Source: Acidobacteriota bacterium (lineage in GTDB: Bacteria > Acidobacteriota > Terriglobia > Terriglobales > Acidobacteriaceae). Taken from it: 64,000 nucleotides of DNA. Within the stretch, counting starts at the first letter, position 1. Every line of letters starts with the position of its first letter. Below are positions 1-7,820 of this stretch, in pieces. Location: NCBI GenBank assembly GCA_013289875.1, contig JABCZC010000008.1, positions 37,225 to 101,224 of the forward strand. The letters are read 5' to 3'. Under the pieces are notes generated by a model. That model saw only the letters and a program-made list of their open reading frames with translations. It made no database searches and had not been told where the DNA came from. The translations under genes and the position numbers were made by a program.

Positions 1-1
1 C

Positions 2-478
<477 letters not shown>

Positions 479-762
479 GACCGGACGGGGAGGGGGTACC
501 CCCCTCCCCCCTTATCAGGCATATCTCGTGTAAATCATAGATTCTGTTTAACTTCATACCTGCCCGCTGCTGGCAAAATCATTGATTTTAATGATCTCGC
601 GAGTAAATCAATGATCCAGCTGGAGTTACGGACGGTCATTGATTCTGCTGAATCTGCGAGCGCGTCATTGATGGCATTGGTCATAGCAATAAGAAAGCCC
701 GCTCCATGGCGGGCTTTCTGCTCTCTATTTCTATTCTAGCGGACTGCGGGAAATAGTCGGCC
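479..762 (+). repeat. Intergenic composite element, copy A (after mdh)
   Basis: This 3' flank fills almost the whole 343-base gap before the next gene. It has four parts in order. First is a palindromic G/C-tract at about 487-510 (GGGGAGGGGG, then TA, then C-runs). Second are units containing TCATTGATT, of which 579-588 and 605-614 form a perfect 10-base inverted repeat. Third is a strong hairpin at 692-719. Fourth is a tail at 719-762 with CTATTTC (725-731) and GAAATAG (750-756). The same parts recur after hldD, lepB and the CgeB-like glycosyltransferase. Function unknown; it may include a terminator. No gene is seen in it. Confidence 0.7.
692..719 (+). terminator. Strong hairpin, probable mdh terminator
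   Basis: Eleven-base perfect arms (AGAAAGCCCGC and GCGGGCTTTCT) surround a six-base loop. The next bases are pyrimidine-rich (CTCTCTATTTCTATT) rather than a pure U-run. It lies 214 bases after the mdh stop inside repeat copy A, and a hairpin at 49312-49339 occupies the equivalent place in copy D. Confidence 0.6.
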
Positions 763-821
763 AAGTTTCAGAGCGGAGAAGTCAAGGCTCGGAGCACAGC
801 GTCTGACAAGACTCGTCTGGA

Positions 822-1301
822 TCAGGCAACTGCGGGCTGCAGCAGTCCTTCCAGCCGCACGTAGCTCGCTTCCATACCACCTTCCATGCCGGTGGCAAGC
901 ATGGCCGCCCGTGTCCGAGCGTCAGGCAGCGTCATTCGCATGGTCATCAGGGTGCCGGTGCCGTCAGGCTCGAATCTCGTTTCCACGTGGTTATCCGGGG
1001 TAGGATCGGGCAGGAACATGCGCTCGACATGAACGGTGCGATTGTAGGGCTCTAATTCGAGATATTCGCCGGTAATAAAGAACCCCTGACCCTTGCCGTT
1101 GCTCCACTCGTAGCGAAACTTGCCACCCGGCTTAGCTTCGTTGATGCACACAGGCATGGTCCAGCCCTCAGGGCCGAGCAGCCATTTCTGGATCAGTTCG
1201 GGATCGATATGGGCGCGGTACACGGATTCCGGAGGCGCTGCGAAGCGCCTGGTCACAACGACGTGGGTGTCGCCCTCGGTTTTGAGTGTCATCTTGCTCA
1301 T
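822..1301 (-). CDS. AHSA1/SRPBCC-domain protein
   Basis: A 159-aa protein of the SRPBCC superfamily, AHSA1 type (activator of Hsp90 ATPase homologue 1-like), which forms a hydrophobic-ligand-binding fold. The family hallmarks are visible: the early RRFAAPPESVYRAHIDPELIQKW segment (split here as RRFAAPPESV and YRAHIDPELI), the WLLGPEGW motif, GGKFRYEW, and a long C-terminal helix (GGMEASYVRLEGLL). The start is taken at 1301 because GGAGG sits just upstream and because it overlaps the preceding arsR-type gene in an ATGA junction. Such ArsR/AHSA1 pairs are common; the ligand is unknown. Confidence is high for the family and low for any specific role. Confidence 0.88.
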   Translation of the reverse strand: MSKMTLKTEGDTHVVVTRRFAAPPESVYRAHIDPELIQKWLLGPEGWTMPVCINEAKPGGKFRYEWSNGKGQGFFITGEYLELEPYNRTVHVERMFLPDPTPDNHVETRFEPDGTGTLMTMRMTLPDARTRAAMLATGMEGGMEASYVRLEGLLQPAVA

Positions 1302-1651
1302 CGTTTTGTTCCTCCTTTTCTCTTCGGTTTTTCCATTCCGGCAAGAACAGCATCCAGCCGGTCGTAGTTTGCCTCCAGCGCTTTTCGCAACATCGCCAAC
1401 CATTGATCCATTGCCTCAATGCCGGGCTTTGCGAGCCGTCGCGGGCGCTTCGTGCCTTCAACGCGATGTGTCACTAATCCGGCATCTTCGAGCACCTTCA
1501 GGTGCTGGGAGATCGCCGGTTGCGACATCTCGAACGGCTCAGCGAGTTCATTGACAGTGGATTCGCCGGTAGCAAGACGCGCAAGAATCGCACGCCGCGT
1601 CGGATCGGCCAGAGCGGAAAACGCGGCGTCGAGACTCAGGTGCGAGTGCAT
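1298..1651 (-). CDS. ArsR-family transcriptional regulator
   Basis: A 117-aa winged-helix repressor of the ArsR/SmtB family. The N-terminus (LDAAFSALADPTRRAILARL) is the classic start of the fold, followed by the recognition helix region MSQPAISQHLKVLEDAGLV and a wing containing RLAKPG. No CxC metal-sensing motif is visible in alpha-3, so it is unlikely to be a classical arsenite sensor. The ATG at 1651 begins the conserved domain. Its stop overlaps the start of the AHSA1 gene by 4 bases, so the two are translationally coupled. A perfect 12-base palindrome lies just upstream over a likely promoter, suggesting autoregulation. Confidence 0.9.
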   Translation of the reverse strand: MHSHLSLDAAFSALADPTRRAILARLATGESTVNELAEPFEMSQPAISQHLKVLEDAGLVTHRVEGTKRPRRLAKPGIEAMDQWLAMLRKALEANYDRLDAVLAGMEKPKRKGGTKR

Positions 1652-1690
1652 AGGTATTAGCTTATATAAGCATTTAATTATTGTCAATGA
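1652..1690 (-). promoter_or_regulatory. Promoter and probable operator of the ArsR/AHSA1 pair
   Basis: Read on the minus strand, a consensus -35 box TTGACA (1682-1687) is followed at 15-base spacing by TATAAG. The palindrome GCTTATATAAGC (1660-1671) overlaps this -10 box and ends 9 bases before the ATG. Binding there by an ArsR dimer would block the promoter. The operator role is inference from position and symmetry. Confidence 0.6.
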
Positions 1691-1778
1691 CGCATGGTCA
1701 TTCTTCCCCTCGTGAATTGCCCGACCCAAGCGGGACACTACAATCGTGGTCAGGCAGGGGACGCGATTGCCCGGATGC

Positions 1779-1805
1779 CCCATCCTTCGCGCAGCGAAGG
1801 GTGGG
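1779..1805. repeat. REP-like hairpin
   Basis: Arms CCCATCCTTCGC and GCGAAGGGTGGG with a 3-base loop form a near-perfect hairpin (one mismatch). It lies between the tail of the 445-aa gene and the ArsR promoter. It resembles extragenic palindromes scattered in Acidobacteriaceae genomes. This is recognition from memory and has not been checked by a search. Confidence 0.6.
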
Positions 1806-1856
1806 AGACCAGGCTGGTCGCGAGATTGCGACTCAGCGGATCATTGCCACCCTTTA

Positions 1857-3194
1857 TCAGGATTTGGCTTGCGTTCCCTCCAGAGGAGCGATGCGGCCTG
1901 CGGCGCGAAGATAGCGGAAGAGGTGGTCCAGGGGCGGCCTGGGCAGGAAATCGTCAAGGGACAGGAGATCATGGCCGGGGGACTCCTGCAAAAGACCTTC
2001 CGGCAGGCCGCCGAGCGCGGCCACCAACGATTCCTTGCGCATGGGTGCGACATAGACTGTCACGTCGGTGAGGAGCAATCGGCCGAAGCTCTCCAACACG
2101 GCGCCGGGCAACGACTGATACACCCTATCTTCCATGTTCTGAAGAAACATGGAAATCCAGAGAATCACCCGGATGGGTGCAGCGGTGTAGCGGCGAAGGT
2201 AATTTAGGACCTCGTAACCCTCCGGGTAATCGGTGACGACAACCGTGCCTAATGGGGCAAGCTGCTCGATCAGGGCCAGCAGTTCCGCATTATCAGAGGC
2301 AGCCGAGCCTTCGAGATCTGGAGTGTTGACCTCCAGGACGGCTAAAGGTTCGCGGTCGGAGGCAGTCCCTTCAGCCAGGAGGTTGTGTCGGGCAACCTGA
2401 AAGGCTTCGGCGGCGGACGGACCGGGATGGCCGCGTAAAGTACGCTGCACGATGAGGGGACGCTTGTGAAGGGGAGTAGCCGGCTCGACCACCTGGGCGT
2501 TGGAATCGAAGACCAAGGCATGGCACATGCCGGTGCGGAGCAAGTCCAGGCACCAGAGGCGGGAATCTTCATTGGCGAAAACGGGGCCAGTGAGTTCGAG
2601 AACGTCGATTTCGAGCCGTTCAAGGGATAAATCGTCGAACAGGCCAGCCAGAAACCCCCTTGAGGAAGACCGCTGGTGATAGGCAGCATAGATCAGATTC
2701 ACACCGAGCGTGCCAATAGCCTGCTGCTGGAGCAGTGCAGTGGGATCTCCGAGATCGATGTGGAGAAGAATCTGATTGGGCTGGCCATCGGGTTCGGCCT
2801 GGAAGCGGACGCCGAGCCAGCCGTGTTGCTCGTTGGTTCCCTGGTAGTTCCGCGTGGCGACGGTATCCGCAAAAACGAAAAATCGGGTATGGGCACCGCG
2901 AGCCTGGGCGAGCCGGGCGAGGAGGAGCTGATATTCGTAGTCCAGCATCGCCAGCAGGCGCTCTTTGGAGACGTAGCGCGTGCCAGCGCCGTAGGTGTCG
3001 TCGCTGACGGTCTTGTCGTAGGCCGATATGGCCTGCGCCACCGTCCCCGAAGCCGCGCCGGCGCTCAGAAACCAGCGGGCCACTTCCTGGCCGGCGCCAA
3101 TCTCGGCAAACGTGCCGTAGCAGGAGGCCTCCAAGTTGATGGCCAAAGCTTTGGCGTGAATATCGGTAAATTGCTGGGGTGCGGGCAAAGACAT
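1857..3194 (-). CDS. Conserved protein of unknown function (445 aa)
   Basis: A soluble-looking 445-aa protein without signal peptide or membrane segments. The N-terminal block (NLEASCYGTFAEIGAGQEVA, then RWFLSAGAASGT and the YDKTVSDDTYG and RYVSKERL segments) is highly characteristic of a family shared by Acidobacteriota and Bacteroidota. Relatives are sometimes auto-labelled TonB-dependent receptor or nicotinate-nucleotide adenylyltransferase. Neither label is supported: there is no barrel or plug and no HxGH motif. Other visible blocks are RFFVFADTVATRNYQGT and the NLIYAAY segment near the middle. The start at 3194 is chosen because GGAG lies 6 bases upstream; an ATG at 3206 is possible and the upstream extension to 3440 looks non-coding. 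Neighbours give no functional clue. Confidence 0.85.
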   Translation of the reverse strand: MSLPAPQQFTDIHAKALAINLEASCYGTFAEIGAGQEVARWFLSAGAASGTVAQAISAYDKTVSDDTYGAGTRYVSKERLLAMLDYEYQLLLARLAQARGAHTRFFVFADTVATRNYQGTNEQHGWLGVRFQAEPDGQPNQILLHIDLGDPTALLQQQAIGTLGVNLIYAAYHQRSSSRGFLAGLFDDLSLERLEIDVLELTGPVFANEDSRLWCLDLLRTGMCHALVFDSNAQVVEPATPLHKRPLIVQRTLRGHPGPSAAEAFQVARHNLLAEGTASDREPLAVLEVNTPDLEGSAASDNAELLALIEQLAPLGTVVVTDYPEGYEVLNYLRRYTAAPIRVILWISMFLQNMEDRVYQSLPGAVLESFGRLLLTDVTVYVAPMRKESLVAALGGLPEGLLQESPGHDLLSLDDFLPRPPLDHLFRYLRAAGRIAPLEGTQAKS

Positions 3195-3574
3195 GAGCGG
3201 CTCCATTTTGTGAAAGTCAGGATGGGCGGGAGTATAGCGCAGAATGGGGTTGACGATTGTCCATGCGATGGAATCGGCAGGGCCGGGACAAACCCCGCCT
3301 CGTATGCCGTGACCGTACCTCGCTTGCGTCGCCCGGGTGCGTAACCGAAGGTCAAGCGACGAATAGAAAACAACCAACTGTCTCCAAATATCAAACTTCC
3401 AATTACACCACCCTCGAACCGAAAAAATGTGCACCCACAACTGATCGACGAGCAGCCTGCCGGGTTAAGTGGGATGCGGCAATCGCGATGGAATACAGTT
3501 GGGATTCTTACCGTTTCTTTATGGGTTTGGGAGTCTACTAAAGAGAACCGAGGTCTTGGTCCAGCTTAGTCAGA

Positions 3575-4174
3575 GTGGGAACAAGTGATTCAATCCGCTG
3601 GAGGCCTGTTTCGAACCGCGGCCCCAACACAGCCGAAAGTGGCACAACCGCTCTGCTAGACCCTGATCCTCATGAGTCGAAGTGTTTGGTTCGGGCTTCG
3701 ACTCCAGCAGATATGGCTGACGTCACTGCCATTTATGCCCAGTTCGTCGAAACAAGCACGGCGACATTCGAGACCGTTGCCCCGGATCAATCTGAGATGT
3801 CGCGACGGCGGCGGCCCGTTCTGGATCGCGGTTTGCCCTATCTGGTGGCAGAGCTCGAGGGTTATATCGTTGGTTTTTGTTACGCTTCGCAATTCCGCCC
3901 GCGCGAAGGCTATCGTTTTACGGTCGAGGACTCAATTTACGTGCGCCCTGATTGTATCGGCCACGGAGTCGGGAAGATGCTTCTCACGGAGCTGATCTCG
4001 GAATGTCGGGAGAGAGGTTGTCACTCGATGGTCGCCTGCATTTGTGGAGTAAACGTGCCTTCTGTCGCTCTGCACACGTCGCTCGGATTTCAGGAGGTCG
4101 GTTTGTTGCCTGAAGCCGGCAACAAATTCGGAGAGTGGTTGCGCCTGTTGATCATGCAACGCCCGCTACGGTAG
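3575..4174 (+). CDS. GNAT acetyltransferase, phosphinothricin acetyltransferase-like
   Basis: A GCN5-related N-acetyltransferase that should transfer acetyl from acetyl-CoA to an amine. The domain starts near residue 39 (VRASTPADMADVTAIY), continues with ETSTATFET and YLVAELEGYIVGFCYASQFR, and carries a GHGVGKMLL acetyl-CoA loop. The FRPREGYRFTVEDSIYVRPD block is typical of the PAT/bar/YncA subgroup, which acetylates phosphinothricin, methionine sulfoximine or related amino acids. The true substrate is unknown. The reading frame opens with GTG at 3575, but the first ~38 residues look non-conserved; an internal TTG start near residue 37 is plausible. No partner genes are evident. Confidence 0.85.
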   Translation: MGTSDSIRWRPVSNRGPNTAESGTTALLDPDPHESKCLVRASTPADMADVTAIYAQFVETSTATFETVAPDQSEMSRRRRPVLDRGLPYLVAELEGYIVGFCYASQFRPREGYRFTVEDSIYVRPDCIGHGVGKMLLTELISECRERGCHSMVACICGVNVPSVALHTSLGFQEVGLLPEAGNKFGEWLRLLIMQRPLR

Positions 4175-4225
4175 GTGTTTACCTGATCGTCTACCGGATG
4201 ATTTCAGCGGACATCCTCGTTCTAT

Positions 4226-4576
4226 CTACGCCCCGCCAATATCAAACCGCTTGATCAGCCCATCCTCGAACCGGAAGATGTGCACCACCATCTGATCGAT
4301 CAGTAGTTTGCCCTCAAGATCGTGCACAACCTGGTGGACATCGACGATGATTTCGCCCTCCAGACCAACCGAGAAGCCGACCGGCTCGACATGAGGATCA
4401 ACCATCGCCCACTGCCGCGTCCAGTAGCTGCGCACGCCATCCCGTCCATGAACGTGGCCGCCTTCCATTCCATTTGCCCAGGCAACGGTCTTGCTCAAAG
4501 CAGCCAGCACCGCTTCCATATCGCGCGCGTTGAAACGGGCATAAACGCGTTTGAGGAATTCCACTTGGTCAGACAT
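4226..4576 (-). CDS. SnoaL/NTF2-like protein
   Basis: A 116-aa single-domain protein of the NTF2-like superfamily, SnoaL type. The pattern is standard: an N-terminal helix (FLKRVYARFNARDMEAVLAAL), then WANGMEGGHVHGRDGVRSYW, and a C-terminal strand pair (VHIFRFEDGLIKRFDI). Such proteins include isomerases and hydrolases but many are uncharacterised, and no catalytic residue can be assigned. The ATG at 4576 has GGAG about 9 bases upstream. It is convergent with the GNAT gene and separated from the upstream glycosyltransferase by repeat copy C. Confidence 0.85.
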   Translation of the reverse strand: MSDQVEFLKRVYARFNARDMEAVLAALSKTVAWANGMEGGHVHGRDGVRSYWTRQWAMVDPHVEPVGFSVGLEGEIIVDVHQVVHDLEGKLLIDQMVVHIFRFEDGLIKRFDIGGA

Positions 4577-4696
4577 TCCAGATACTCCGAAATTCCGGTG
4601 TCAAGGTCGAAAGCCAAAATGGTTTCGCAACCCATTCATTCTCAGGCTAAACCCACCCAACAAAATTGGCCGTCAATTACCCCATCTCCCATATAA

Positions 4697-4905
4697 TCAG
4701 GGTAGGCGGTGACTCTTCAGCCGCAGTCTGCGACAAAAAACCCGCAAATAGTACAAGCCATTTAGAATCAATTGGTTCCAAGTGGTGGAGCCCGCGAGCA
4801 GTGTGAGCCTTTTAGAATCAATCGGTAACAAAAGCGCCAAAAGCCAGCAGCGCAAGCCCTTCAGAATCAGTCAGTCTCAAAATCGCTAAGATATGGGGGA
4901 GGGGG
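4697..4905 (-). repeat. Intergenic composite element, copy C (after CgeB-like gene), with three ~50-base units
   Basis: On the minus strand the glycosyltransferase stop TGA is followed directly by CCCCCTCCCCC. After that come three repeat units whose cores on the plus strand are 4754-4776, 4804-4826 and 4853-4875, with a period of 49-50 bases. The shared core reads AAGCC, TTTAGAATCA, then ATYGGT on the plus strand (TTGATTCTAAA on the minus). The far end holds GACTGCGG and GTCACCGCC, resembling the tail of copy A. It fills the 329-base gap between 4577 and 4905; nothing protein-like is seen. Confidence 0.65.
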
Positions 4906-5949
4906 TCACTCCCTGCCATCGAGGCGATTCAAAATCCGCGCCAGTTGCGTATCATTGTCATACCCGGACCGGACCGCACGCTCCCGCGCCCTGCGCCCGA
5001 TAGCCTCGCGCAGATCGGGACGGCCCAGGTAGAAGCGCGCCTTCTCCGCGCACTCCTCAGCGGACGAGAAGAAGACGGCTTCCTGGTCCTCCTCAAAGCA
5101 CGCCCGGTGCCCCTCGCAACGAACGGCGAGAAGAAACTGCCCGCAAGCGGCAATCTCCACGCACTTGTGTCCGATATCGTCTTCGTTCGAATTGCTGACG
5201 AAGCCAAGATTGATCTTCGACTTCCAGATATTTGTCCGGTACTGGTCGTCGGCCAGGAAGCCATGAGAAACGAACCGCGCATACTTGTCAGGAGGCAGAA
5301 ATTTACTCCATCGCGGCCCCGCAATCGTCACCGGAACCCCCATGTCCGCCAGCCCCATGAGAAATCGCGGACGATCTTCCAGGGGGCTCCCGATATATGA
5401 AACCTCGCGAGTGCGGTCGTTGTCGCTCCACGCCCCGGGGGGAGCGAACTGCACCGCCGAGTCAAAGCTGAATATCGTCTTGATGTAGGGCAGTCCCCAC
5501 TGCCCGTAGCGTTCCACGTCAGCTTCACGGAATAGACAATGGAGATCGAATAAGCGAAAGACTTTGTAGAACTGATGCCAGCAGCCATCGTGCCGCTGTC
5601 CAAATGGGGCGTCCTGGTTGTAGCAGACGGTGAGTGCGCCGGACTGCTTGATCTGCTCGATCGTGTCGCCGGTGTGATAGATCGGCTTGTCGAAAAACAC
5701 CACATCCGGCCGCGAGGCGCGGACCACCTCCAGCAATTCGCGATTGATTCTGGAGATGAGTGGCCCAAGAGGGAACCTGCGTTGAAGCAAATTGATCCAT
5801 GGGCTGCCAGCCGAGTGAGCCGGGATATCAAATACAGTGAGTTCCTGGCCGAGACGGCGAAGGGTTGCGATTCTGTACGCTGAAGTCTGTCCAGGTCGCG
5901 GATTGCCCAGGTACAGGACCCGCCGCTTCGCAGGAAGATTTGAATACAA
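4906..5949 (-). CDS. CgeB-like glycosyltransferase
   Basis: A 347-aa GT-B-type glycosyltransferase of the spore-maturation protein CgeB family. It starts with a strand-loop region (RRVLYLGNPRPGQTSAYR) and contains DVVFFDKPIYHTG, CYNQDAPF and YIGSPLEDRPRFLMGLADMG. The C-terminal CgeB hallmark is HGFLADDQYR, NLGFVSNSNEDDIGHKC, then ACGQFLLAVRCEGHRACFEEDQE. It likely adds a sugar to an envelope glycan in the cytoplasm; donor and acceptor are unknown. The start is TTG at 5949, supported by GGAGAG 5-6 bases upstream. It is divergent from ugd and lies beside other polysaccharide genes. Confidence 0.82.
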   Translation of the reverse strand: MYSNLPAKRRVLYLGNPRPGQTSAYRIATLRRLGQELTVFDIPAHSAGSPWINLLQRRFPLGPLISRINRELLEVVRASRPDVVFFDKPIYHTGDTIEQIKQSGALTVCYNQDAPFGQRHDGCWHQFYKVFRLFDLHCLFREADVERYGQWGLPYIKTIFSFDSAVQFAPPGAWSDNDRTREVSYIGSPLEDRPRFLMGLADMGVPVTIAGPRWSKFLPPDKYARFVSHGFLADDQYRTNIWKSKINLGFVSNSNEDDIGHKCVEIAACGQFLLAVRCEGHRACFEEDQEAVFFSSAEECAEKARFYLGRPDLREAIGRRARERAVRSGYDNDTQLARILNRLDGRE

Positions 5950-6296
5950 AACAGCTCTCCGTATATTTCAAGCCTTGGCAGCCCGACGTAGTTCTGAGCT
6001 TTGTGCAGTTGGATAGATCAAGACTGGATAACCGCATCATAACATCGGAGATCGAGCTGTCGAGGCGAGGCCTAGGGCTTGTGAATCGTCCGTGTACATT
6101 GACAAATAATCACTCAGCGGCGATTCTTGGAATTGAAGTAACGCTGGCTGAATTGCATGAAGAGCCTGCGCCGCACCCACGGGGTCAGCGGCTTCCCAGG
6201 GCAGACAAGAAGTCATGGATAGGCGGAGCTCAATAGCTGTTTTCCTGAGTACTCATCCTTTATCTAACCTAATCTTGCAACATACTACAGGTGAAA
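5950..6296. other. 347-base divergent intergenic region
   Basis: This gap separates the leftward CgeB-like gene from rightward ugd. A TTGACA box is present at 6099-6104, oriented toward ugd, with GATTCT 17 bases downstream as a weak -10. The ribosome binding site of ugd (AGGTG) lies at its right end. Translated frames through it show no recognisable protein. Probably it holds both promoters and a long leader. Confidence 0.4.
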
Positions 6297-7712
6297 ATGA
6301 GTCAACCAGTTTCGATTGCAGTCGTCGGTTCGGGATACGTCGGGCTTGTTGCCGCGGCATGCTTCGCGGAAATAGGACATCGTGTCATTTGTGTCGATAA
6401 TGACGAGACAAAAGTGAAGGTGCTGCGCGAAGGCGGAGTTCCCATTCACGAGGATTATCTTCCCGAACTGCTCAATCGCCATCGCGAGAACAAGGTGGAA
6501 TTTACCTCTGACCTGCGCTCCGCCACGCAGCGATCCCAGGTGATATTCATCGCAGTAGGAACACCGCAGAGCAAAACGGGCAGCGCCGACTTGTCCTATG
6601 TGGACGCCGTCGCCAGTGAAATTGCCCGCTCGATCGACGACTATAAGGTGATTGTCGAGAAGAGCACTGTGCCGGTCTATACGAACGAGTGGATTCGCCG
6701 CGTGATCGAACGCAATGGCGTGCCGAAGGAGCTTTTTGATATTGCTTCGAATCCCGAGTTTCTCCGCGAAGGTACTGCAGTAGTGGACTTTCTTCATACT
6801 GACCGAATTGTGATTGGAGCTGAGAGTGAACGCGCTGGCAGCCTGCTGAGCACAATCTACGAACCTCTGACTTCAGGCGCGTACTACAGACTGCCGCAAG
6901 CTGTTCCGGGTACCTGCGATGAGAAGTGCCCTCCTCCACTTTTGCTTACATCCACCAAGGCTGCGGAGCTTATCAAGCACGCTTCAAATGCATTTCTCGC
7001 AATGAAAATTTCATTTATCAACGTGGTTGGCAATATTTGCGAGGCTGTGGGAGCAGATGTGGAACAAGTCTCACGCGGCATGGGGATGGATAGCCGCATC
7101 GGGCCTAAATTTCTGCGTGCTGGTATCGGTTATGGAGGTTCCTGCTTCCCAAAGGATGTAGCTGCATTTCGTTATGTCGCTGAACAGTTAGGCGTTGATT
7201 TCAGTTTGCTCAAGGAAGTGGAGGAAATCAACGAAGAGCAGAAGAAACGGTTTTTTCTGAAGGTGCGTTCGGCGTTATGGACTTTCGGAGGTAAGCGCAT
7301 TGGTGTGCTAGGCCTGTCATTCAAAGGTGGAACCGACGACATCCGCGACTCTCCCGCTCTGGACATCGTCGAGCAGCTTCTAAGGGAAGGCTCGAATGTG
7401 ATCGCATATGATCCCGCGGCATCGGAGCGGGCAAAGGAAGTTATTCCGCCATCTCGACACATGTCCTATGTCGACGATCCATATGCGGCAGCGGAAGATG
7501 CCGACGCGCTGCTCATTCTGAGCGATTGGCAGGAGTTCGGCGAACTCGATCTTGAGAAGCTGCACTATACGTTGCGATATCCCATCGTGATTGACGGACG
7601 TAATCTTTACGATCCGCTTCAGATGGTGGAGCGAGGCTTTACTTATCTGAGCGTGGGACGTTCCGCGTCTCACCAGACGCGGGATGCTGCACTGGGGCAG
7701 CGTCTGCCCTAG
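6297..7712 (+). CDS. ugd: UDP-glucose 6-dehydrogenase
   Basis: A 471-aa enzyme oxidising UDP-glucose to UDP-glucuronate with two NAD+, a precursor of acidic polysaccharides and pentose sugars. The N-terminal Rossmann motif is AVVGSGYVGLV. The NPEFLREGTAV block and the catalytic-cysteine motif GYGGSCFPKD (Cys near residue 283) are intact. The central helix and the C-terminal UDP-binding domain (LGLSFKGGTDDIRDSPA, then LSDWQEF) are present, so the length is normal for the family. The ATG at 6297 is preferred over the GTG two codons earlier because AGGTG would serve as its ribosome binding site. It leads into a glycosyltransferase and hldD in the same direction. Confidence 0.95.
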   Translation: MSQPVSIAVVGSGYVGLVAAACFAEIGHRVICVDNDETKVKVLREGGVPIHEDYLPELLNRHRENKVEFTSDLRSATQRSQVIFIAVGTPQSKTGSADLSYVDAVASEIARSIDDYKVIVEKSTVPVYTNEWIRRVIERNGVPKELFDIASNPEFLREGTAVVDFLHTDRIVIGAESERAGSLLSTIYEPLTSGAYYRLPQAVPGTCDEKCPPPLLLTSTKAAELIKHASNAFLAMKISFINVVGNICEAVGADVEQVSRGMGMDSRIGPKFLRAGIGYGGSCFPKDVAAFRYVAEQLGVDFSLLKEVEEINEEQKKRFFLKVRSALWTFGGKRIGVLGLSFKGGTDDIRDSPALDIVEQLLREGSNVIAYDPAASERAKEVIPPSRHMSYVDDPYAAAEDADALLILSDWQEFGELDLEKLHYTLRYPIVIDGRNLYDPLQMVERGFTYLSVGRSASHQTRDAALGQRLP

Positions 7713-7820
7713 TGCAGTTCTTGAATGGGTGCAGTGCGAAAGATCACTCGAGAATCCGTTCAGAGTGCCCTCTAAGATCATGAGATCTCCCCGATGCGCA
7801 CTTTTGTTGTTTCGAGGCTC

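Noticed and set aside
4754..4875. Short repeat array that looks CRISPR-like
   Set aside because: Only three degenerate copies are present, the repeat itself varies, the spacers share similarity, and no cas gene is in the window.
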